Positions 1 through 6,400 of a DNA stretch of 8,796 nucleotides are shown here, in pieces. The notes under the pieces were generated by a model that was not told the DNA's origin, did no database searches, and saw nothing but the letters and a program-made list of their open reading frames with translations. The stretch's first letter is position 1. Each line of letters begins with the position of its first letter. Location: NCBI GenBank assembly GCA_002343335.1, contig DDSI01000143.1, positions 986-9,781 on the forward strand, written 5' to 3'. This DNA comes from Bacteriovoracaceae bacterium UBA2394. GTDB taxonomy: Bacteria > Bdellovibrionota > UBA2394. Position numbers and translations under genes: made by a program.

Positions 1-678
1 GTCGGCAGTCGAGAGAGAAGAAAAACTCTGAACAAACGAGTGCGCCATCGTGCCCACGACTGGAATATCGAAGATCTTGGCTGCTAGAATGTTCGTGGTT
101 GCATCGAAACCTCCCAGGAAGCTTGCACGACTCGCGGTCATTGCACCGTTCGGTCCTTGTGCTCGGCGCATTCCGAACTCCAAAAGGCGATTGTCCTTTG
201 CAACAAGTTTGATGCGTCGGGCATAAGTTGAAACTAAAGTGGAGAAGTTAATCGCATTTAAAAGCGCACTTTCCAGAATCTGGATTTTAAAAATAGGTCC
301 GGTCACTTGGAGAATCGGCACGCGAGGAAATACCAGGGAACCTTCTCGCACGCCGTGAACTTCTACATCGTTTAATTGCAAAGCCTGGAGCGTTTCAAAA
401 AAGGTTGGAGCGGCATTTCGAAAACTAGGAAGCGATCTTAAATAAGATAAATCGTCTTCGCTAAATCGAAAATTTTCTAAAACATCTCGAACTTGGTGAT
501 AGCCAGAAGCTACAGCGTATTCTCCTCGAAAGGGACAGTTGCGAAAGAACAATTCAAAGGTCGCAATGTCATGGGCCGTGCCGGCTTCCAGGTAGGCGCG
601 CGCCATTGTCAGTTGGTAGAGATCCGTGAATAGCGGTGAAAATCGTCCTGTTTGCGGAGACGCTAGGTCGTAAGACAC
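1..678 (-). CDS. pncB: Nicotinate phosphoribosyltransferase, N-terminal 226 residues (3' end outside window)
   Basis: This enzyme joins nicotinate to PRPP, using ATP, to give nicotinate mononucleotide in cytoplasmic NAD salvage. Translation shows the family hallmarks. LFTDLYQLTM lies at residues 16-25, followed by FELFFRNCPFRGEYAVASG at about 41-59. EFGMRRAQGPNG is at 167-178 (Arg171, Arg172), and VGTMAHSFVQ at 208-217 holds His213, the likely phosphorylated histidine. The pattern resembles the actinobacterial PncB2 type. The start chosen is GTG at 678, because the ATG at residue 25 lies inside the conserved TDLYQLTM block and an in-frame TAG at 690-688 blocks extension. The GTG has only a weak AGG upstream. 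The reading frame is open to the window edge, so roughly the C-terminal half is missing from view. pncA, the preceding enzyme of the pathway, is divergent 61 bp away. Family identification is firm; the exact start is less certain. Confidence 0.95.
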   Translation of the reverse strand, partial: MSYDLASPQTGRFSPLFTDLYQLTMARAYLEAGTAHDIATFELFFRNCPFRGEYAVASGYHQVRDVLENFRFSEDDLSYLRSLPSFRNAAPTFFETLQALQLNDVEVHGVREGSLVFPRVPILQVTGPIFKIQILESALLNAINFSTLVSTYARRIKLVAKDNRLLEFGMRRAQGPNGAMTASRASFLGGFDATTNILAAKIFDIPVVGTMAHSFVQSFSSLSTAD

Positions 679-692
679 GTCCCAAACCTAGC
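662..692. promoter_or_regulatory. Inverted repeat over the pncB start, candidate operator
   Basis: GCTAGGT at 662-668 and ACCTAGC at 686-692 are perfect inverted 7-mers with a 17-bp spacer, centred on the pncB GTG codon (676-678). CTAG-containing half-sites tend to be rare in many proteobacteria. The location between two NAD-salvage genes suggests an operator or a leader hairpin. The symmetry is seen directly; any regulator (for example an NAD-responsive repressor) is inference, and none is encoded in the window. Confidence 0.35.
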
Positions 693-709
693 ACATTGCC
701 TCTTTCCTT
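688..709 (-). promoter_or_regulatory. Strong RBS plus ATG-TGC-TAG start-stop mini-ORF ahead of pncB
   Basis: On the minus strand AAGGA (709-705) lies 8 nt before ATG (696-694), the best-spaced ribosome-binding site upstream of pncB. That ATG is followed by TGC and then TAG (690-688). It is in the same frame as pncB, whose GTG start follows 9 nt after the stop. It could be a two-codon leader that feeds reinitiation at the GTG, or a nonsense change in an originally longer N-terminus. Confidence 0.35.
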
Positions 710-739
710 AGGTGACAAAAAGGCTGTATCTCCTGATCT

Positions 740-1444
740 ATGGGTGAGCTTCAAAAATTGTCGGAAGATCGGGCAGTTGCGCTTCTCGTCATTGATCAAC
801 AAATGGATTTTGAACCTGGCGGTGCGCTTCCCGTGGCGGGTGGAACCGAAATCGTGAAGCCCATCGCGGATCTCATGCGCAAATTTCCTTTTATCGTCGT
901 TACGCAAGATTCCCATCCCCCCGATCACATTTCTTTCGCGAGTTCGTATCAGAATAAGAAGCCCTACGATTTGCTCACGCTCGCGGAGGTGGAGGCCGGC
1001 AAAGTCAGTGGAATTTATTCTCGGGACACGCTCGTGGAATATCTGCGCGCGGTCCCAGAACATCGGCAGGTGCTCTGGCCCGATCATTGTGTAGTGGGGA
1101 CAACGGGTTGGTTTATGGACCCCCAACTACCACTCGAGAGATCCACTTTGATTTTACGAAAGGGAGTTCGAAAAAATTGTGATTCCTACTCCGCTTTTTT
1201 TGAAAATGACGGAACGAGCACTGGACTATCGGCCTTTCTAAAGGCGCGCGGAATTCGTTGTGTGGTCACGGTGGGTTTGGCAGGAGATTACTGCGTGTTT
1301 TATTCTGCCGAGGACGCGAGAAAAGAAGGATTCGACGTTTATTTTGATCCGGAGTTCACTCGCTTCGTCGATTTTCCGAAGGGTAGTCGAGAAAAGGCGC
1401 TGGAAATTCTCAAACAAAGAGGCGCTAGAATCGTCTCTTTGTGA
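740..1444 (+). CDS. pncA: Nicotinamidase (isochorismatase-like hydrolase)
   Basis: This 234-aa cytoplasmic enzyme hydrolyses nicotinamide to nicotinate and ammonia, supplying the divergent pncB product. The cysteine-hydrolase triad is intact: Asp19 in VIDQQMDF, Lys141 in LRKGVRKNCDSYSAFF, and Cys185 in VGLAGDYCV. The metal site is also present: Asp57 and His59 in TQDSHPPDH, His63 in the same block, and His116 in LWPDHCVVGT. The stretch between SFASS and LWPDHC (about residues 70-112) is longer than in the E. coli enzyme and rich in charged residues, so it probably forms an extra loop or helix near the active-site mouth. An in-frame TGA (734-736) just before ATG 740 fixes the upstream limit. 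No good Shine-Dalgarno precedes the ATG, so leaderless or weak initiation is possible; TTG at 758 is an alternative. The 3' end overlaps the convergent 305-aa gene by 20 bp. Confidence 0.95.
   Translation: MGELQKLSEDRAVALLVIDQQMDFEPGGALPVAGGTEIVKPIADLMRKFPFIVVTQDSHPPDHISFASSYQNKKPYDLLTLAEVEAGKVSGIYSRDTLVEYLRAVPEHRQVLWPDHCVVGTTGWFMDPQLPLERSTLILRKGVRKNCDSYSAFFENDGTSTGLSAFLKARGIRCVVTVGLAGDYCVFYSAEDARKEGFDVYFDPEFTRFVDFPKGSREKALEILKQRGARIVSL
1414..1442. terminator. Hairpin on the pncA / 305-aa gene 3' overlap, possible terminator
   Basis: ACAAAGAGGCG (1414-1424) pairs with CGTCTCTTTGT (1432-1442) around a 7-nt loop. That gives an 11-bp stem with one G-U wobble in the plus-strand RNA and one A-C mismatch in the minus-strand RNA. 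It covers most of the overlap between the two convergent genes and includes both stop-codon neighbourhoods. No U-tract follows on the plus strand. On the minus strand the stem runs into a T-rich stretch. A second, smaller stem (GGCTC 1446-1450 with GAGCC 1459-1463) follows the pncA stop. The structure is visible; the terminator role is inferred. Confidence 0.4.
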
Positions 1445-1547
1445 TGGCTCCTTTGAGAGAGCCCATTGCCAAGACAAAGATCATCACAAGGACCAATAGT
1501 TGTACGCCTGGAAATGATGAGTCGTCCGCGGTCGCGTCTAATGAACA
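1425..1547 (-). other. C-terminal sorting/anchor segment, copy 1 (Cys266 to end)
   Basis: Cys266-Ser-Leu follows a Gly/Ser linker. After about 12 residues comes a membrane helix (about 279-297) and then a tail containing Lys-Arg-Arg. The Cys is 39 residues from the C-terminus, against 40 in the 1157-aa protein. Known analogues are MYXO-CTERM tails, cut by the intramembrane protease myxosortase, and GlyGly-CTERM tails, cut by rhombosortase. Assignment to either class is inference. Confidence 0.55.
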
Positions 1548-2342
1548 GCCGCTCCCGCCACCACTCCCACCATCATTGGAATTTCCTTGAGCGGTGCTCG
1601 TGGAGGAATTTTGAACTGCGGCGTCTGAGTTCGGCGTAATAATGATCATGCTCTTTTGATCCGTGGGCGAGGATCGACTTGGATTTGCAGGAGCGCCCGT
1701 GAGCAAAGGATCTCCGACAATAAAAATATTTCCGCTCAATGAGGAAAGATCTGATCCGCCCCCTTGGATATCGGGAATACCATTGAGCCCGTTGCCTCCA
1801 AACGTTCCGGTGGGCACTGGACATCCGCTCGGAATGGCAAAGAAGCCGCCTTCTGACGAATTGGGAGAATTCACAGGAGGAGCTTGCGGAAAGCATCGTG
1901 CGGAAACGATTGCGTGCTGGCAAAAATTGGGATCGGAATCTGCCGTGAGAATAAGTTCCGCATAAGATGAGTCGGTGTAATTCCAAGAAACGGGCACGTT
2001 AAAGATATTGGGCCCGGCACTGATCGAGTAGTAATTGAATTCAGGCTGAATTTCCGTCGAAGAATATTTTTTTATCAGCTTCAACCGTATGGTTGAAGAA
2101 TCAATGCCATTGCCCAAATTGTAAAATCGAAGCTGAACCTGCGTGTAAAGCAGGTACTGTGCAACGGCTTCTACTTCCTCTTTGGTGTCGGCGGGAATTT
2201 CGATTGAGCAATCCACCATCCTCACAAGAGATGTATAGGGTGGGAATGTGGTTGAAGACGTAACCGCCGAAAAGAGAATGAAGGGATAGGTCGCTAAAGC
2301 GACCGCAAGAATCCCGCCACGGATTGATAATCGAATACCCAC
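1425..2342 (-). CDS. Exported protein of unknown function with C-terminal Cys-TM-basic anchor (305 aa)
   Basis: I do not recognise the family. An N-terminal hydrophobic segment after basic residues (about 8-30) looks like a Sec signal peptide, although no clear signal-peptidase site stands out. Residues 40-150 look like a beta-rich globular domain with cysteines at 45, 141 and 150. Residues 155-265 are a low-complexity Gly/Ser/Pro/Asn linker ending in GGSGGGSG. The tail has Cys266 in GCSL, a hydrophobic helix at about 279-297, and the basic end KRRF. This layout resembles MYXO-CTERM or GlyGly-CTERM sorting tails and matches the tail of the 1157-aa protein in this window. The start is GTG at 2342 with AAAGG three bases upstream; the next in-frame starts (GTG at residue 40, ATG at 42) would remove the signal peptide. 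It diverges from the TIGR02147 gene and converges with pncA, overlapping it by 20 bp. Export and anchoring are inferred; the molecular role is unknown. Confidence 0.8.
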   Translation of the reverse strand: MGIRLSIRGGILAVALATYPFILFSAVTSSTTFPPYTSLVRMVDCSIEIPADTKEEVEAVAQYLLYTQVQLRFYNLGNGIDSSTIRLKLIKKYSSTEIQPEFNYYSISAGPNIFNVPVSWNYTDSSYAELILTADSDPNFCQHAIVSARCFPQAPPVNSPNSSEGGFFAIPSGCPVPTGTFGGNGLNGIPDIQGGGSDLSSLSGNIFIVGDPLLTGAPANPSRSSPTDQKSMIIITPNSDAAVQNSSTSTAQGNSNDGGSGGGSGCSLDATADDSSFPGVQLLVLVMIFVLAMGSLKGAITKRRF

Positions 2343-2419
2343 CTGCCTTTATTCTAGCCTAGGTTTCACAATTCGTGTCTCTCCGCATCATTTCCTCGGA
2401 ACGCTATGCAAGTTTTTCA

Positions 2420-2450
2420 ACCCGCTAGTTTTTTCATACCGTTAGTGGGT
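2420..2450 (+). promoter_or_regulatory. Upstream hairpin A of the TIGR02147 gene leader or promoter
   Basis: ACCCGCTAG (2420-2428) can pair over nine positions with TTAGTGGGT (2442-2450), using two G-U wobbles, around a 13-nt T-rich loop. Its right arm shares GGGT (2447-2450) with hairpin B, so only one of the two can form at a time. If the start of transcription lies downstream of it, it would act only as DNA. Confidence 0.3.
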
Positions 2451-2472
2451 CAATTCTCATAAAATTGATCCC
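2447..2472 (+). promoter_or_regulatory. Hairpin B immediately upstream of the TIGR02147 gene start
   Basis: TCAATT (2450-2455) and AATTGA (2463-2468) form a perfect 6-bp inverted repeat with a 7-nt loop. The stem extends by GGG (2447-2449) to CCC (2470-2472) past a single bulged T. It ends one base before ATG 2473 and 17 bases before the real start codon. The candidate -10 TAAAAT (2460-2465) lies in its loop and right arm, so it may be an operator instead of an RNA structure. An autoregulatory site for the adjacent gene is a reasonable but untested idea. Confidence 0.35.
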
Positions 2473-2493
2473 ATGGGAGCACTAAGGAGATGA
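2473..2493 (+). promoter_or_regulatory. Six-codon leader ORF MGALRR with ATGA overlap, containing the downstream SD
   Basis: ATG at 2473 opens a six-codon frame (MGALRR) that stops at TGA 2491-2493 and overlaps the TIGR02147 ATG (2490-2492) as ATGA. The Shine-Dalgarno TAAGGAG (2483-2489) abuts the ATG with no spacer, which is too close for ordinary direct initiation. Translational coupling through the mini-ORF would explain the arrangement. The mini-ORF itself has no obvious SD. Chance is possible for so short a frame. Confidence 0.3.
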
Positions 2494-3302
2494 AGAGTCC
2501 TGAGGTTTTTGATTATCTCGATTATCGAGAGTTCTTAGAGGACATTTTCGACTACCTGAAGGCCAATGCGAAATTCACGGTGCGGAAGTTTGCTGATCAG
2601 GTTGGCTTTGGAAGCTCTAACTATCTCCGAATGATCTTAGATCGAAAGCGTAATTTATCGCTGCGTTATGCGCGGCAAGTAGGACACCGATTAGGACTAC
2701 GGCGGGCTCAATTAGAATTTTTCGAAGCTCTGGTGACGTTTTGCGATGCAAAAGAGGGCCCCAAAAAAGACCGCGCCTATCAAAAGCTTCTAAAATTTAA
2801 GGATTTTAAAAAAATTCGTCAGCTCGCAGAAGCTGAGTACGATCTTTTTCGAGTTTGGTACATCGTTGCGCTTTATGAGGCCCTTGGCCAGTGGTCAGAA
2901 AAGCCAATTCCAGAGATTGCCGAAACCATGGGAATCAAACCTGCTGAAGTGAAAGACGCTCTGACAGTCCTCGTTCAGCTTGGTCTCGTGAAGGAGCGAG
3001 CCGGAGAATTTGTGAAAGTGGATAAAGCCATTGAAACGCCTCCGCTGGTTCGGGGCGTGCTCATGCGGAATTTTCATAGTCAGATGCTGGATCGAGCGAA
3101 GGTGGCGACCCAGAACCTAGCGGCGGACGATCGAGAATTAGGATCATTGACGATCCCCCTGGATCGAGAAAATTATGAAAAAATTAAAGAGCGCTTGTTT
3201 AATTTTCAGCAGGAAATCAATGCCGCGCATAGTGACGTCAAAGATCCCGATAAGATCTATCAACTCAACTATCAGCTCTTTCCATTATTTCCGCTTAAGT
3301 AA
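2490..3302 (+). CDS. TIGR02147 / DUF4423 family protein, putative helix-turn-helix transcription regulator
   Basis: The 270-aa length and sequence fit the TIGR02147 family, a paralogous group found mainly in Fibrobacter and Bdellovibrio-type bacteria. Visible landmarks are the N-terminal FDYLDYREFLEDIF (residues 7-20) and FTVRKFADQVGF through SSNYLRMILDRKRNLS (29-57). A helical middle follows (about 95-135). A second winged-helix-like unit is at about 138-172 (PEIAETMGIKPAEVKDALTVLVQLGLVKE). The family C-terminal signature NYQLFPL is at 260-266. The first HTH-like block and the second winged-helix-like unit suggest DNA binding, with no signal peptide or membrane helix. No biochemical role is established for the family as far as I know. 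ATG 2490 is the only start that keeps the conserved N-terminus. The gene diverges from the 305-aa surface-protein gene and overlaps the convergent 1157-aa gene by 18 bp, so it may control one or both; that is inference from position only. Confidence 0.88.
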   Translation: MKSPEVFDYLDYREFLEDIFDYLKANAKFTVRKFADQVGFGSSNYLRMILDRKRNLSLRYARQVGHRLGLRRAQLEFFEALVTFCDAKEGPKKDRAYQKLLKFKDFKKIRQLAEAEYDLFRVWYIVALYEALGQWSEKPIPEIAETMGIKPAEVKDALTVLVQLGLVKERAGEFVKVDKAIETPPLVRGVLMRNFHSQMLDRAKVATQNLAADDRELGSLTIPLDRENYEKIKERLFNFQQEINAAHSDVKDPDKIYQLNYQLFPLFPLK

Positions 3303-3410
3303 TTGAGTCGCTCGTCTTCGTTGGAGAAATGCGAGGGAAATGACTCCAAAAATAAAAATGAGGAGTTGATACTTCGCAGACTCATGCGACGCTTCCATTT
3401 GCAAGGCGCA
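3285..3410 (-). other. C-terminal sorting/anchor segment, copy 2 (Cys1117 to end)
   Basis: Cys1117-Ala-Leu-Gln is followed by about ten polar residues, a hydrophobic helix (about 1129-1146) and the basic QRRRATQLLKRK. The order and the spacing from Cys to the end (40 residues) match the tail of the 305-aa protein (39 residues), although the rest of the two proteins differ. A lipid or membrane anchor exposed after intramembrane proteolysis is a plausible fate by analogy with MYXO-CTERM proteins. Confidence 0.6.
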
Positions 3411-6400
3411 AGAGCCGAGGTTTGCGGAGAAGCTAGAATGAGACGACATCCCTTCAAAGAGTGTGGTTCCGTCGGCGGAAGTTATCTCCGAGGAATACCC
3501 CGAAGAGCTGGTGACTTGAAGTCGAAGTTGAAAGTTCTCTGTTTGCCCCACGAAGTATTTGAGAGTGTTAACTTCGATGACATTTTCCTGAGGGTTATCC
3601 AGATCGCCGAATTTTAAAGCTGATTTTGCTCTTTCGTCCCAGGAATCCTGGTCCATCTCCATCCATTCTCCATCTCCGATTCGATATTCCACCTTAGTCA
3701 GGCGCACTTCCTTCGTCATCGAAGTGCGCGCACCCAAGTAGAAGGAAGCGGATACGCGGTAGGGATCGCTTGTCGCTTTTTGATTAACGCTCAAATAGGA
3801 AATCGTCGGACGATTTTCTAAGGTCGTCCCACAAACTCGATTGGAAGATTCCTGCCGCGATTCTTCCGAGCCAATGGCCAAAAGATCTAAGCAATAGCGC
3901 ATTCCAGTTTGAAGACCTTCAATAATGGTTTCCGTCCCTGTCAGTTTTACAGACGTTTCTTTTGTGCCATTTCCTTCTGCGCTCATGCGATAGATGTCGA
4001 TGAGGTATTGTGCGCGCTCATCGATGCCTCCCGACGTAAGCCGAAATGCACTCCAAGATAAACTAAGGCCGGTGCCGCTTTGAGTGGCTTGCACTCCTAA
4101 AATTCCCTTAAAATTTGGCACGACATGAATGGAAGCGGGAAGACTCGAAGCGCGTCCCATGTAGCTCGACACATCGACAAAATAAATTGCGGTGTCGGAA
4201 AGGGTCGTCGAAGAGAATCGGAGTGTCGAGGAATTGGCTCCTGCGATGGGAGTCCCATTTTTATGCCATTGATAGGTGAGGCTCGCCATGCTTGAAGCGG
4301 TCACTGAAAGTTCAATCGTCTGTCCTTCCCCAACGATCGTATCTTGAACTGGCTGTTGCGTGATTTGAGGTGGATTGTTGGCGACTCGCGTGATGTTGAA
4401 CGCCACTTCAATCGCGCCAGGTGCACCCGTGCAGGGATCGGCTGCGATTGCTGCGGCTAAACCCGGCAAGCCGTTAAAATTACCAACCACCGGAGCATTT
4501 CCCGGAACTACCGCTCCTCGAAGATAAACAGGTTTTAACCCCGAAAAACCTCCGGAGGCGTTCACTAGATTATATCCCGCCACGTGGCGCGAGTTATCCC
4601 AAGCGATGATGTCATTTCGACCATCCCCATTGAGATCGCCCACTGCGACTTCGGACGCCTGAAATGCGTTTCCATTGTGGAGGAGCCGAATTTGATTGCT
4701 AGGAAATGCAGTTGATAGAGGATTGGGCATTGCCATGGCATTGAACATTCCACTGGCTGTACCCGTGTAGAGGCCTACCACACCATACGTGCCAATCGAC
4801 TGATACGACGTATTGTAAGTGGGATCCCATCGTGATTCGAGAATGTCGGGATTTCCATCTCGATTCCAGTCCGAAAGTAAAAATGATCTTCGCTCTATGT
4901 TCGAGGGAGCACCTGCAGGAACGGGTACAACGGTGGGGTCCGCAAAAAACCCTGATTCAGCGGTGAGGTATGTAAAGAATCGATAGAGATTTTTCTGTGC
5001 AAAGTATTCCCCCCGCATCTGTACGATCAAATCTTCACGGCCATCCCCATTTAAATCTCGGCTAGCAATGCTGACCACTTTAGGATTGTTAAAGCTCGAG
5101 TCATTCATGAGGTTCGAAGGAATGGAGATTGAATGAACCAAGCTGAACTGGCCCGTTTCATTCCCTAAACCATTTCGGAGATTTTCATAAATTCGGATAG
5201 TTCGTAGATCGGCCACGGCAAGATCGTGAGCTCCGGGTTTTGAAAATGAACCCAGCGTTGCTCCTAAGATATTTCCCGAAATGGAGCTCAGATCGCTAAC
5301 AATATTCGGAGAGCGATTGGAAAATTCCGAGCGGTTCGTCGATCGCTTTCCAAAATAAATTGAAACTTTTCGTGATTTGCCAATGGCGACGAGATCTTGA
5401 ACGGTGTCGGAGTTAACATCGTGAGAGAATACATATTCGGGTTGATCTGCAAAATGCGCGTTCAAAAGAGGAACGGCAGCTGAAAATGTATTATTGGGGT
5501 TTAGAAAGAAAATGGAAAGATTATGAAATCCAAGTCCGCCGTCTAAAGCCACGATGTCTTCTCGACCATCCGCATCGAAATCCGTTTTTATGATGGACTG
5601 TGTGAATCCGCCGGTTGATAGAAGGGTTGTATCACTGTCTGAGGAAAATTTGGAAACTTCCAACTGAATGACCTTGCCGGAAATTCCAGGAATTGTGGAA
5701 TAGATCAATCGATCGTCAATTCCATCTCGATTTATATCTGATGCCTGAATATGCGATAAACCTGGAAAGCAAAAATTCGGATCCACGTCTTCTGAAGCAA
5801 CAAATTCTTCAGAATTGTCAGAAGCATTTGAGCAGTTTCCTTGTAAATCGCAGCTTACCCCCATGGACATGGTGAGATTCGTGGGTGGGCCATCTGTATT
5901 TCCGCATGTGATTCCGATACTTCCTTCGACAAGGGCCGAAATTTCTTTGCGACCATCGTCTCGAGAATTGATTAAGCTCACACCATAAATAGGAGATCCG
6001 ATTGCCACTCGTTTCAGCGTTTCAAAAGTTCCATTTCCCTTTCCAAGCCAAAGATAAATGAACGTATTACCGCGTTGATAACCATAGATATCAATGAATC
6101 CATCGCCATTCACGTCTCCGAACGCCACTCCGTCGCCTTCGCATTGCGTATTGCCGAATTCATCGGGACTGCAGACATAATCTCTTCGGAGATATTCGCC
6201 AGAGTTGAGATCGGGTAAGGGCGTCACGGACTTACTAAACTTCATCGCGGTTGTAAAATTCGTGGCTGGCGTTGTTCCCGAACATGTGGATGCCGAAGTG
6301 GGATTGCGAACAATATTAGCGAAAGTCACTTGGCGGTTGGAGGCATTGTACTGTCCGCGCCACCAGACATACTGAGCACTATTCGGAATATTGGGATTTC

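Larger units (their letters stand above)
2343..2489. promoter_or_regulatory. Divergent intergenic region between the 305-aa gene and the TIGR02147 gene
   Basis: This 147-bp spacer must hold both promoters. For the plus-strand gene a TAAAAT at 2460-2465 is a possible -10, but no good -35 sits 16-18 bp upstream. The minus-strand TAGAAT at 2356-2351 is too near the GTG start for an ordinary leader. CTAGGTTT at 2359-2366 also occurs, in reverse orientation, in the pncB/pncA spacer. The strongest structures here are two overlapping hairpins, listed separately. Confidence 0.5.

Noticed and set aside
569..1126. 185-aa open frame on the minus strand across the pncB/pncA spacer
   Set aside because: It runs antisense through pncA and out of frame through pncB. 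Its translation has no recognisable domain, while both overlapped frames encode clear conserved enzymes.
1573..1986. 137-aa open frame inside the 305-aa gene, same strand
   Set aside because: It is a frame-shifted shadow of the Ser/Gly-rich region. Its Arg/Ser-rich translation has no start signal or domain.
2343..2356. TAGAAT on the minus strand as -10 of the 305-aa gene
   Set aside because: It ends only 8 bp before the GTG, which would leave almost no leader although an SD-like AAAGG is present. No -35 sits at the right distance.
3263..3308. ACTCAA / TTGAGT inverted repeat at the TIGR02147 / 1157-aa gene overlap as a terminator
   Set aside because: The stem is only 6 bp with a 34-nt loop, AT-rich and without a T-tract, so it is not distinguishable from chance.
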